Origin: CANDYO01 sp964627795
Lineage (GTDB): Bacteria; Pseudomonadota; Alphaproteobacteria; Rickettsiales; CANDYO01
Assembly: GCA_964627795.1 (NCBI GenBank)
Contig: CAZVLF010000002.1
Span: forward strand, 62,001-126,000
DNA length: 64,000 bases
Direction of reading: 5' to 3'
Shown here one piece after another: positions 9,767 to 18,269 of the stretch (its first letter is position 1; each line of letters starts with the position of its first letter). The position numbers and the translations under genes were made by a program. A model generated the notes under the pieces. The model had not been told where the DNA came from and ran no database searches. It saw nothing but the letters and a program-made list of their open reading frames with translations.

Positions 9767-10090
9767 CTACATTAAAGATTTTTCTTTTAATAAAATTTGT
9801 AATTCGCCATTTTCAAACATTTCTCGAACTATATCACAACCTCCAATAAAAGTGCCTTTTATATATAGTTGAGGAATTGTAGGCCAATCTGTATAGTCTT
9901 TGATCCCTTGACGCATTTCTTCACTTTCTAAAATATTAATATCAATAAAATTTAATTTTAAATGATTTAATATCGCTGCGACCCTGGCAGAGAATCCACA
10001 TAATGGCATCTCTGCAGTTCCTTTCATAAATAATACAATATCATTTTCTTTTACTAATTTATCAATTTGACCAAATATTTCTTTATTCAT
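9767..10090 (-). CDS. grxD: Monothiol glutaredoxin, Grx4 type
   Basis: A 107-residue cytoplasmic glutaredoxin of the iron-sulfur cluster carrier class. The CGFS active site occurs as P-L-C-G-F-S-A near residue 31, preceded by V-L-F-M-K-G-T, and the glutathione-binding segments W-P-T-I-P-Q-L-Y-I and G-G-C-D-I-V-R-E follow. Family length is 105-115. It lies 14 bases before the SURF1 gene and is divergent from the proB-like kinase across 131 bases. Confidence 0.94.
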   Translation of the reverse strand: MNKEIFGQIDKLVKENDIVLFMKGTAEMPLCGFSARVAAILNHLKLNFIDINILESEEMRQGIKDYTDWPTIPQLYIKGTFIGGCDIVREMFENGELQILLKEKSLM

Positions 10091-10221
10091 AGTATTTATT
10101 AATCCTTACTTTTTAAAAAAAATTCATAAATGAAAAAAAATACTAGGTAAAAGCATTATTTTTTCTTATTATGTCAGTTATTACTTATAACTGAAACATT
10201 TTTTGAGGTAAAGGAAGAATT

Positions 10222-11031
10222 ATGGATTTGATTGAGCAAGCTAATAAAATTATTATCAAAGTGGGAGGGTCTTTTGTGGTAGATCCTAAAAGCTTAGATG
10301 TTAATTCATCCTGGATTGATAGTTTAATTGATGATATCCAAAATTTAATAAATAAAGGAAAAAGGCCAATAATTGTTACTTCAGGCTCAATTGCTCTTGG
10401 TTGTAGAATGATGGGTATAGACTTTGCTAAATTAAAACTTCAAGATAAGCAAAATTTATCAGTGGTTGGTCAGCATGAGTTAGTAGAGCTGTATAAAAAT
10501 AGTTTTGCTCGTTATAATACTAAAGTAGCTCAGGCGCTTATTACAATTGAAGATGTTGAAAATAGAAAACGCTTCGTATCAATTAAAACTACTTTAGATT
10601 ATCTTCTTGAAAATAAAATTGTACCAATTATTAATGAAAATGATCTTATAGCGAATACTGAAATTAGGTTCGGTGATAATGATAGACTTTCTGCAAGACT
10701 TGCCCAGATTGCTGGGGCTGATCTTTTGATAATGTTATCCCTTGTTGATGGGCTATATACAGATGACCCTAAAATTAATTCAAAAGCAGATTTTATTTCA
10801 GAGATATATTCAATCACACCAGATGTTGAAACGATGGCAAGTGACTCTAAAGAAAAAACAGGTGGTATGTCTGCAAAAATTGTTTCAGCTAGAATAGCTC
10901 TTAATAGTGGGTGTAATGTTATTATAGGTAATGGTAAGTTTAATAATCCACTTAAAAGGATATTAGAAGGGGCTCGTTGCTCTAGGTTTATTAATGATAG
11001 CGAAGCTCCACAAAAATATAAATTAGGATAG
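10222..11031 (+). CDS. proB: Glutamate 5-kinase-like amino acid kinase, lacking the PUA domain
   Basis: An amino-acid-kinase-fold enzyme. Motifs match glutamate 5-kinase: I-I-I-K-V-G-G-S near residue 10, I-V-T-S-G-S-I-A-L-G near 55, V-G-Q-H-E-L near 86, I-I-N-E-N-D near 137, F-G-D-N-D-R-L-S-A near 151 and G-G-M-S-A-K near 214. Glutamate 5-kinase makes the first step of proline synthesis. The protein is 269 residues, so the C-terminal PUA domain of many ProB proteins is absent, as in short ProB forms. No proA gene is in the window, so the pathway role is uncertain. The ribosome site AAGGAAG precedes the ATG, and rsfS follows after 8 bases. Confidence 0.8.
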   Translation: MDLIEQANKIIIKVGGSFVVDPKSLDVNSSWIDSLIDDIQNLINKGKRPIIVTSGSIALGCRMMGIDFAKLKLQDKQNLSVVGQHELVELYKNSFARYNTKVAQALITIEDVENRKRFVSIKTTLDYLLENKIVPIINENDLIANTEIRFGDNDRLSARLAQIAGADLLIMLSLVDGLYTDDPKINSKADFISEIYSITPDVETMASDSKEKTGGMSAKIVSARIALNSGCNVIIGNGKFNNPLKRILEGARCSRFINDSEAPQKYKLG

Positions 11032-11039
11032 ATAATAAA

Positions 11040-11369
11040 ATGGTAAAAAATATTCAGATTGTAGAATTAAGAGACATTATTACAAAAACATTAGAAGAGC
11101 ATAAAGCTGAAGATATTGTAGTTATTGATTTGAATGGTAAAACAGATATTGCTGAGTTTATGATAGTAGCAACAGGGCGTTCCTCTAGGCATGTTGCATC
11201 AACAGCAGATCATGTTATGGAGAAGATTAAACTATTAGAACTTCCTTACTCTATTGAAGGTATGTCAAATCCAGAATGGGTTCTTATTGATATTTTAGAT
11301 ATAATGGTACATATTTTTAGCCGTGAGAAAAGGGAATTATATGCGCTTGAAGAGTTATGGCAAAGATAA
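11040..11369 (+). CDS. rsfS: Ribosomal silencing factor RsfS
   Basis: A 109-residue Iojap-family protein that binds ribosomal protein L14 and blocks subunit joining under starvation. The signatures D-L-x-G-K-T-D-I-A-E-F-M-I-V-A-T-G and a tail with W-V-L-I-D, D-I-M-V-H-I-F and Y-A-L-E-E-L-W are typical. It lies 8 bases after the proB-like gene and overlaps rlmH by 13 bases. The rsfS-rlmH pair is a common bacterial arrangement, which supports both calls. Confidence 0.95.
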   Translation: MVKNIQIVELRDIITKTLEEHKAEDIVVIDLNGKTDIAEFMIVATGRSSRHVASTADHVMEKIKLLELPYSIEGMSNPEWVLIDILDIMVHIFSREKRELYALEELWQR

Positions 11370-11806
11370 TTATCCACTCTATTGGTAAATTATCAGAAAA
11401 TTCTCATGAAGGAAAAATATTATCTGAATATTTAAAGAGAATTCCTTGGAGCATGCAAATTATTCAATTAGAAATAAAAGGAAAATTACCGATTGATAAG
11501 TTAAAAAATGCAGAGGCAGATTTAATTATTAAGTCAATTCCAAAAGGTAACTATATAATTTGTTTGGATGAAAGGGGAAATAATCTTTCAAGTGTTGAAT
11601 TTGCTGAAACGATAAAATTAACTAATCAACCAATATCAATTGTTATTGGAGGAGCTTATGGCCTTTCAGATGATATAAGGAAAAAGGCTGATTTAATTTT
11701 ATCATTTGGTAGAATGACTTTACCCCATATGTTGATGAGAATTGTGTTGGTGGAGCAAATTTATAGAGCTTATACAATAAATTCAAATCATCCTTATCAT
11801 AAATAA
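11357..11806 (+). CDS. rlmH: 23S rRNA pseudouridine-1915 N3-methyltransferase
   Basis: A small SPOUT methyltransferase of 149 residues that modifies helix 69 of 23S rRNA. The C-terminal knot is unmistakable: S-I-V-I-G-G-A-Y-G-L-S near residue 97, then L-S-F-G-R-M-T-L-P-H and L-V-E-Q-I-Y-R-A-Y, ending in N-H-P-Y-H-K. The start ATG lies within the last codons of rsfS, so translation is coupled. Confidence 0.96.
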   Translation: MAKIIIHSIGKLSENSHEGKILSEYLKRIPWSMQIIQLEIKGKLPIDKLKNAEADLIIKSIPKGNYIICLDERGNNLSSVEFAETIKLTNQPISIVIGGAYGLSDDIRKKADLILSFGRMTLPHMLMRIVLVEQIYRAYTINSNHPYHK

Positions 11807-11825
11807 ATTTATAAAAGTTATTTGT

Positions 11826-12719
11826 TTAAGCATTCATAACTTCAATAGAAATATTAATTAAATTATCATCTTCATAATATAAGTAAATTCTAATCATATT
11901 TGTTATTTTTTCATGAAAATCTTCTAATTCTAAAAAACTATATATTTCTATTAAGCTTAGTTTATTAGTTAAGTTTGGATTCTTAATTATAAACCCAAGT
12001 TTGCAATTAAAAATATATTCAGTGGCTTTAGCTAAAATAGAGTTATTATTAGATATTAAATTTATTTTAAAGTAATTTGCTAAATATGGTATTGCTTCAG
12101 AAAAATATTGTTGGTTATTAAGATTACTATCAAGGTTAGAAGCTTTTACTAGATCATTTTTAGCTAAAGCTTTTTCATCAATTTTTTTAAAAACCATTGC
12201 TCGATTAAGATATAGTCTTGCAGCTTGTTGGTGATAATTTAAGTGCTTGTTTTTAAGGTCTTCTATTATTTTTTCAAAATTATATTGTGGTTGCCAGTGA
12301 GGATGGCTTTCAAAGGAAGGGATTTTTTCTTCGGTAGCAAATTCTAAGAATGATATATAATTAGTGTATAGCCTTTTATATTCATTTTTTATAGTTTGAT
12401 TGTTTTTTAACGATAAGGCTTCTATATTTGCATGATCTTGAAATATAGAAAAATCTAGTTGTTTCTCAGCCTCTTTAATCTTACCTTCATTAAATAATTT
12501 TTTTGCTAGTTGTAAATGAAAATATGATTGTTCAAAGTGAAAAAAACTATGAAATTTTTCAATTTTAGAGGTGGCATGGTTGAGTAAATTTAGCTGCTCA
12601 GTTTCATTTTTAGCAAATAAAGAAAGATTGTTAAGAAATTCTATATTATTTTCTGAATGCTTGAAATTATAATTTTCTAAAAATAAGTGTTTATTTATTT
12701 CAATCTTCAATAAATTCAT
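11826..12719 (-). CDS. Hypothetical TPR-like protein, 297 aa
   Basis: I do not recognise this as a named family. It is soluble and helical, with TPR-like pairs such as F-H-L-Q-L-A-K-K-L-F-N-E-G-K-I-K-E-A-E-K-Q-L (about 85-107) and L-Y-L-N-R-A-M-V-F-K-K-I-D-E-K-A (about 165-182). No signal peptide or membrane helix is seen. It follows the MazG-like gene with no spacer, so the two are likely co-transcribed. A scaffold or chaperone role is only a guess from the repeats. Confidence 0.6.
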   Translation of the reverse strand: MNLLKIEINKHLFLENYNFKHSENNIEFLNNLSLFAKNETEQLNLLNHATSKIEKFHSFFHFEQSYFHLQLAKKLFNEGKIKEAEKQLDFSIFQDHANIEALSLKNNQTIKNEYKRLYTNYISFLEFATEEKIPSFESHPHWQPQYNFEKIIEDLKNKHLNYHQQAARLYLNRAMVFKKIDEKALAKNDLVKASNLDSNLNNQQYFSEAIPYLANYFKINLISNNNSILAKATEYIFNCKLGFIIKNPNLTNKLSLIEIYSFLELEDFHEKITNMIRIYLYYEDDNLINISIEVMNA

Positions 12720-13106
12720 TTATTTAGGGTCTAATTTTTTTGCTTCTTCCCATAATTTTAGCATAAATTCTGTAGTTTGGCCATGTAATGATTTTAAGTT
12801 ATGATTTTTGGCAACTATTTTAAGGTTATCAATTCTTGTTCGAAATTTTTTATCTATTAGATCAATAATATCATATAGGTTATAATTGTTAAAAATCGAA
12901 AGAGATATTACACAATGAAGCAAATCTCCTATTTCTTCTTTTATTCTTGCCTCTGATTCATTATCTTTAAAGGCTTGGTTTATTTCGTTACATTCGCTTA
13001 TTGCTTGCTTGATAATGGCTTCATTATTAGGCCATTCAAAGCCAAATTCTATTGCATCCTTTTCGGTTCGAATGATGCTATCAAGCAAAAATTTTTTGTT
13101 ATCCAT
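12720..13106 (-). CDS. MazG-like nucleotide pyrophosphohydrolase
   Basis: A 128-residue all-alpha NTP-PPase domain. The metal-binding signature is seen as R-I-K-E-E-I-G-D-L-L-H-C near residues 55-66, with earlier acidic residues in I-S-E-C-N-E-I and a late K-F-R-T-R-I-D-N-L. Such enzymes hydrolyse (d)NTPs to the monophosphate and pyrophosphate, often cleaning non-canonical nucleotides. The single domain is half the length of full MazG. It is divergent from the virB operon; the 202-base gap between them should hold both promoters. Confidence 0.75.
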   Translation of the reverse strand: MDNKKFLLDSIIRTEKDAIEFGFEWPNNEAIIKQAISECNEINQAFKDNESEARIKEEIGDLLHCVISLSIFNNYNLYDIIDLIDKKFRTRIDNLKIVAKNHNLKSLHGQTTEFMLKLWEEAKKLDPK

Positions 13107-13194
13107 AATAAGAAAAGAAAATTTTAAGTGAGATTGTTAATATTTTTTTAAGCTTTAAGTTATATAAAATAAGAGCAATGTTGTCAAAAATAAA

Positions 13195-13222
13195 ATGACA
13201 GACATCAGCAATCATGTATACT
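13195..13222 (+). promoter_or_regulatory. Candidate sigma-70 promoter of the vir operon
   Basis: ATGACA (13195-13200) and TATACT (13217-13222) are separated by 16 bases and lie about 90 bases before virB3. A second TATAAA-like box overlaps just downstream. This is the best match in the gap, but AT-rich DNA gives many chance matches. Confidence 0.4.
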
Positions 13223-13262
13223 ATAAATTGCATAACATGCTAGAATATTTAACAAGAGTAGA

Positions 13263-13280
13263 TTGATTTTTTTTAATCAA
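13263..13280 (+). promoter_or_regulatory. Hairpin in the virB3 leader
   Basis: TTGATT (13263-13268) pairs with AATCAA (13275-13280) around a six-T loop. It lies between the candidate promoter and the strong ribosome site AGGAGGG of virB3. It is too weak and lacks the position of a terminator for an upstream gene on this strand, so it may be a leader structure; this is inference. Confidence 0.3.
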
Positions 13281-13308
13281 ATTCTTAAAGCTAAAATAGG
13301 AGGGATAA

Positions 13309-13605
13309 ATGGCGGAAACAGGTAGGCTTAAAATTGATCCTCTTTTCGTTGGGTTGACTAGGCCAACACTCTTATTTGGTGTTAGCCAAATGTTTGTAAT
13401 TTTTAATTCATTAGCTTGTATTGGATATTTTGTTCAAACAAGCGATTTAAGAGCGATGGGTGCAATGTTTTTAGCACATATAGTGGGGTATATTTTAACA
13501 GCTAAAGAGCCATTATTTATTGAGCTATATATGGTTAAAATGCAGAAATGCAATAAATGTGTAAATAAGTTTTATCATGGAGCAAATTCCTATGATATGC
13601 GTTAA
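13309..13605 (+). CDS. virB3: Type IV secretion protein VirB3
   Basis: A 98-residue inner-membrane protein of the type IV secretion channel. It has the VirB3 N-terminus D-P-L-F-V-G-L-T-R-P-T followed by two close hydrophobic helices (about residues 24-64), and sits directly before virB4 with a 9-base spacer. The ribosome site AGGAGGG lies 4 bases before the ATG. It is the first gene of a five-gene rightward operon. Confidence 0.93.
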   Translation: MAETGRLKIDPLFVGLTRPTLLFGVSQMFVIFNSLACIGYFVQTSDLRAMGAMFLAHIVGYILTAKEPLFIELYMVKMQKCNKCVNKFYHGANSYDMR

Positions 13606-13614
13606 GGGGCTTTA

Positions 13615-16029
13615 ATGTTGGATATAGCAAAATATAAGGTTGCAAAGCAAAATTATGCAGATAAGGAATATCCTACATCTTATTTTATCCCTTACCTTTG
13701 CCATTATAATAGCAATACTATACTAACCAAAAAAAAAGAATTAATGCGCATCATTAAGGTTGGTGGTTTTTCTTTTGAAACAGCTGATGATGAAGATGTA
13801 GATACTAAAAAAGATATGTTAAATCTTCTTCTAAAAGGTTTCCAAACGGGAGGGTTTTTACTTTACTTCCATACAATTAGAAGGAAAGCAGATATTGTTA
13901 CTAATCAAGTTTTACCAATCGATCCTAATATAAAAATTCCTAAAAGCTTTGCTGATTATGTGGAACAAGAATGGCGAAAGAAGTACGCTAGAAAGCAAGC
14001 ATTTGCAAACGAAATATATATTACAGTAATAAAAAGGCCTGAAAACCAAGGTGTTGCTGCCCTTGAAGCTATGTTAAAAAAACTTCAAGCAACGGCCGAT
14101 AAAGCAGTTTGGGAAAATGAGATTAGAGATGCGTTTGAAGAACTTGAAGAAGCAACAGGAAGGGTTATTAGTACTCTTAGAGAATATTCTCCTGAATTGT
14201 TAGGAGTTGTAAACACTTCTGAAGGAACTTTCTGCGAAATGCTAGAATTTTTAGGTAAATTAGTTAATTGTGGAATGGCAAGTCCAACTTTAGTTCCTAA
14301 TATCACAATAGATAAATATTTGCCAACAACTAGACTTTTTTTTGGAAATAAAGCAATTGAGGTAAGAGGAGCTGAAAAAAGTAGGGTAGCAGGAATACTT
14401 AGTATCAAAGAGTATGGTCCTACAAGTAACGCAGGAATGCTAGATGGTTTGTTACAAATGCCTTTTGAATTAATTATCTCTCAGTCTTTTGCATTTTCTA
14501 ACCGACAAGCGGCAATAGCTAAAATGCAGCTACAACAAAATAGAATGATTCAAGCTGGAGATAAAGCAGTATCTCAAATTGCAGAGATTAACCAAGCATT
14601 AGATATGGCAATGAGTGGTGAAATAGCTTTTGGCACTCATCATTTAACCGTTTTATGTATAGAAGATGATTTAAAAATGCTAGAAAGTGTTGTTTCTATG
14701 GCATCAGTTGAAATACAAAATTGCGGAGCTCAACCGGTTAGAGAAAAAGTTAGTATGGAACCAGCTTACTGGGCTCAGTTACCTGGAAATGATGATTTTA
14801 TAGTTAGAAAATCAACCATTAATAGCCTTAACCTAGCTGGTTTTGCCTCAATGCATAATTATCCAACAGGGAAAGATAGAGGAAATCACTGGGGAGATTC
14901 TGTTACAGTTTTTGATACAACCTCAGGCACTCCTTATCATTTTAATTTTCATGTTCGTGATGTTGGGCATACTTTAATTATTGGTCCAACTGGGGCTGGT
15001 AAAACTGTATTAATGAACTTTTTATGTGCAATGGCACAAAAATTTAGATGTAGAATGTTCTTTTTTGATAAAGATAGAGGAGCTGAAATATTTATTAGAG
15101 CTTTAGGTGGGGTATATACAGTTATTGATCCTGCTAAAAAATGTAACTTTAACCCATTTCAACTTCCAGAAAATGGTGAAAATAAAACTTTTCTTCTTGA
15201 GCTGCTTAAGCTTTTAGTCACAGTTAATGGAGAATCTTTATCAGCAGAAGATATTATGGCTCTTAGCCAGGCAGTTAAAGGCAATTTTAAATTAGCTCCC
15301 AAAGATAGGAAATTGGCTAATATTGTTCCATTTTTAGGGATTGAAGGCCCAGGTAGTTTAGCAACCAGGATTTCAATGTGGCATTCAAAAGGTTCACATT
15401 CAAATGTTTTTGATAATGAGGTTGATGCATTAGATTTAAGTAATTATCGTATTTTTGGTTTTGAAATGGCTGAATTACTTAAGGATACAATGTGTTTAGG
15501 GCCGGTTTTATTATATATTTTCCATCGTATAAATATATCATTAGATGGAACCCCTACTATGATAGTTTTAGATGAAGCATGGGCTTTGATTGATAACCCT
15601 GTTTTTGCTCCAAAAATAAAAGATTGGCTAAAAGTTCTAAGAAAGCTTAATACTTTTGTAATATTTGCTACTCAAAGTGTTGAAGATGCTAGTAAAAGTG
15701 CTATCAGTGATACACTTATCCAACAAACTGCGACCCAGATATTTTTGCCTAATCTTAAAGCTACACAGGTTTATAGAACTGCTTTTATGTTATCGCAGCG
15801 AGAATATATTTTAATTAAAACTACAGATCCAAGTAGTAGATATTTCTTAATAAAGCAAGGAGTAAGCGCTGTAGTTGCAAGGATTGATCTTAGAGGCATG
15901 ACAGACATTATTAATGTTTTATCAGGAAGAACGGAAACTGTGCTTCTTTTAGATCAACTAAGAAAAGAACATGGAGATAATCCTGAAGAATGGTTACATC
16001 TTTTTTACGAAAAGACGAGAAAAAAATAA
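13615..16029 (+). CDS. virB4: Type IV secretion ATPase VirB4 (active copy)
   Basis: The 804-residue AAA+ ATPase that powers substrate transfer and channel assembly at the inner membrane. Walker A GPTGAGKT is near residue 459, and Walker B with M-I-V-L-D-E-A-W near residue 650, both intact. The N-terminal CagE/TrbE/VirB domain precedes them. The last TAA overlaps the ATG of the first virB6 (TAATG). The second VirB4 at 38635-41016 has lost both nucleotide motifs, so this copy must carry the catalytic role. Confidence 0.96.
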   Translation: MLDIAKYKVAKQNYADKEYPTSYFIPYLCHYNSNTILTKKKELMRIIKVGGFSFETADDEDVDTKKDMLNLLLKGFQTGGFLLYFHTIRRKADIVTNQVLPIDPNIKIPKSFADYVEQEWRKKYARKQAFANEIYITVIKRPENQGVAALEAMLKKLQATADKAVWENEIRDAFEELEEATGRVISTLREYSPELLGVVNTSEGTFCEMLEFLGKLVNCGMASPTLVPNITIDKYLPTTRLFFGNKAIEVRGAEKSRVAGILSIKEYGPTSNAGMLDGLLQMPFELIISQSFAFSNRQAAIAKMQLQQNRMIQAGDKAVSQIAEINQALDMAMSGEIAFGTHHLTVLCIEDDLKMLESVVSMASVEIQNCGAQPVREKVSMEPAYWAQLPGNDDFIVRKSTINSLNLAGFASMHNYPTGKDRGNHWGDSVTVFDTTSGTPYHFNFHVRDVGHTLIIGPTGAGKTVLMNFLCAMAQKFRCRMFFFDKDRGAEIFIRALGGVYTVIDPAKKCNFNPFQLPENGENKTFLLELLKLLVTVNGESLSAEDIMALSQAVKGNFKLAPKDRKLANIVPFLGIEGPGSLATRISMWHSKGSHSNVFDNEVDALDLSNYRIFGFEMAELLKDTMCLGPVLLYIFHRINISLDGTPTMIVLDEAWALIDNPVFAPKIKDWLKVLRKLNTFVIFATQSVEDASKSAISDTLIQQTATQIFLPNLKATQVYRTAFMLSQREYILIKTTDPSSRYFLIKQGVSAVVARIDLRGMTDIINVLSGRTETVLLLDQLRKEHGDNPEEWLHLFYEKTRKK

Positions 16030-18269
16030 TGGCTTTTTTAAGAATTCTATTTTGCTATTTAGTAATTTTTTTTGCACTTACTCCCCATGCGCGAGCTGAT
16101 ATGTTTGATGACGATTCCTGCGTGCAGGGACAAAGTATTATAAATAAGCTATTAACTAATTTTGGTTTGGGATTATTTACTAATATAAGTGGCCAATTTC
16201 GTATGGATGGAGCTGGATCCACTCCCGATGAAACTAAATGTAGTCCTGATTATTATCCCACAAATTGTAGTGGCACTTCTTGCAGTGGGGATGGCGTAAT
16301 GCATGATTCAAAATCATGTGTATCATGTAAAAACTCGAATGGACAAAATGTTAGTTGTGCTAATAGCTGTAACATATCCCATCCAACTGGTTGTACAAAT
16401 GGTTATACATGTGCAAGTGATTGTGATGGTGCTGGCGCAGTTAAGATATGTTATAAATATTATAATTTTAGCCCACTTGGACTGCTTCAAGAACAGGAAG
16501 ATTGTAATTGGGCAAGAGATGGATGGAGTAAATTTTATTTCTTTCCAATGGCAAGTCTTAGAGTAGTTAAGCAAGGTGATAAGCTATGTGCACAAACATG
16601 GACTATGATGGGGTTTCAGTCTATTGGTTGTAAATATCTTCCTGATTGTTCAAGTTTTGCAGTGGATAGTAATTGTTATGTAGCTGAGGCTTGTTCTTAT
16701 GGTGGATATGTTCATTCACGCTCATTAATAGCAATGACCTCAATGATAATTGAATGTATAAATGAGAGCCTGGCATTACTTTTTGTTAATACAAATAATT
16801 GTGGAGATTCAACAAGCTATAAAACAAATTATTTCCCCGTTTTTCAAGCTGCAATGAGAAAGGCAATTAAAGCGGCAATAACTTTATACTTTGTTTTATG
16901 GGGAATTAAGCTTGCAATTTCAGGGGAAGTTTTAAGCAAGGGAGAATGGTTTACTTTTGTAGGAAGATATATTTTAGTTATATATTTTTCAGTGGGGATT
17001 TTAACCAAATATGATACTAATGGAAATCCAGTTTACTCTGATGGTGTTACTACTATAATGCTCCCCTTATTTAAAGATGGAGCCACAGACTTATCCAACA
17101 TGGTATATTCATCAGGTGGTGTAACAGGCTTATGTGATTATACAAAAGTTAGTTATGAGAGTGGATATCAATATTTATCATTATGGGACAGCTTAGATTG
17201 TAGAATATTATATTATTTAGGTTTAGATTTAAGCAGATTAGCTAATGTAACAGAAGCAGTTGGAGTTTATGGGATCTTATCCCTATTAGCTCCTCCTGTT
17301 ATGTTAACAATGTTACTGCCTGCCTTATTTTCTTTCCAAATAATCTTTTTCATTTTTTGTGTTATATTTGTGGTGTTCGTTATTTCGATAATGATATATT
17401 TCGTAAATATTTTGGTACTAGCAACAGTTGCTATCCATTTACTTGTTTATATGTGCCCTATCTTTGTGCCTATGGCCCTTTTCCCTCCAACAAAATCATA
17501 TTTTGATGGCTGGTTAAAGTTGTTAATTTCATATTCATTGCAGCCCATGATTGTTGCGGCTTACATGGCCATGATGATGACTATATTTGATAATGTAATG
17601 TTTGGAGATTGTTCATTTCAAGATAGGAGCATTAAGCTTAAAAATGTAGGAACATATGATAAGGAAATACCTTATTTTATGCTTTGCGACCCTTGGGAAA
17701 CTTCATGCCCGGGAGGAACTAACACTTCGTTAACCAAATGTAGTGAAACAATAGGTTATCAAGTTAATCCGGTCAAATCTGGACAAAGTATGACTCAAAA
17801 TATTTCAGCTTTGTTTTTTAATATAACAATACTTAAACCTTCGGTTGTAGGAAATATGCTGTCAGGGTTAATCACACTCTGTTTATTTGCATATTTATTT
17901 TATAAATTTGCTGAAGTATTAAGTGAATTTGCAGCAGAGATTACTGGTGGAACTAACTTAGGTAAGCTAGCAGGAAATCCAATGGCTGTAGTGGATAAAG
18001 GAGTTAAGCTCGTTAAAGCTGCAGTTAAAGCAGCCAAAGCCTATGCTAAATATCAAATGGGTGATATGCAAGGAGCTGCAAAAGATGGACAAGAAGCAGC
18101 TAAAGATGCAAAAGATGCTCTTAGTAGCGATGAAGGAGGAAAGAAAAGAGAAGGAGGCCCTGGTGATGGGCCTGGTGCTCCAGGTGGAGAAGGAGGTGGA
18201 GCTTCAAAAGATCCTACAGGTGGCAGTGGAGGTTTAGATAAAATTATGGGTAGTTTAGGTAAAAAATAG
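16029..18269 (+). CDS. virB6: VirB6-family channel protein, first copy, with Cys-rich N-terminus and Gly-rich tail
   Basis: A 746-residue polytopic membrane protein. I set the start at ATG 16029, overlapping the virB4 stop, because it opens a clean signal peptide (M-A-F-L-R-I-L-F-C-Y-L-V to A-R-A). Residues 25-245 are exported and very rich in cysteine (C-S-G-T-S-C-S-G-D-G; C-V-S-C-K). The VirB6/TrbL core follows with about six helices from residue 275 to 640 and the conserved S-Y-S-L-Q-P segment. The tail is low-complexity Gly/Pro/Lys. Such enlarged VirB6 proteins are typical of Rickettsiales. The stop TAG overlaps the GTG of the next virB6. Confidence 0.9.
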   Translation: MAFLRILFCYLVIFFALTPHARADMFDDDSCVQGQSIINKLLTNFGLGLFTNISGQFRMDGAGSTPDETKCSPDYYPTNCSGTSCSGDGVMHDSKSCVSCKNSNGQNVSCANSCNISHPTGCTNGYTCASDCDGAGAVKICYKYYNFSPLGLLQEQEDCNWARDGWSKFYFFPMASLRVVKQGDKLCAQTWTMMGFQSIGCKYLPDCSSFAVDSNCYVAEACSYGGYVHSRSLIAMTSMIIECINESLALLFVNTNNCGDSTSYKTNYFPVFQAAMRKAIKAAITLYFVLWGIKLAISGEVLSKGEWFTFVGRYILVIYFSVGILTKYDTNGNPVYSDGVTTIMLPLFKDGATDLSNMVYSSGGVTGLCDYTKVSYESGYQYLSLWDSLDCRILYYLGLDLSRLANVTEAVGVYGILSLLAPPVMLTMLLPALFSFQIIFFIFCVIFVVFVISIMIYFVNILVLATVAIHLLVYMCPIFVPMALFPPTKSYFDGWLKLLISYSLQPMIVAAYMAMMMTIFDNVMFGDCSFQDRSIKLKNVGTYDKEIPYFMLCDPWETSCPGGTNTSLTKCSETIGYQVNPVKSGQSMTQNISALFFNITILKPSVVGNMLSGLITLCLFAYLFYKFAEVLSEFAAEITGGTNLGKLAGNPMAVVDKGVKLVKAAVKAAKAYAKYQMGDMQGAAKDGQEAAKDAKDALSSDEGGKKREGGPGDGPGAPGGEGGGASKDPTGGSGGLDKIMGSLGKK

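Noticed and set aside
11826..13106. Toxin-antitoxin pair suggested by MazG-like plus neighbour
   Set aside because: MazG is not a toxin, and the 297-residue TPR-like partner is far too large for an antitoxin.
16303..16574. Short frames on both strands inside the Cys-rich part of the first virB6
   Set aside because: They are shadows of the real frame; none has a ribosome site or a recognisable domain.
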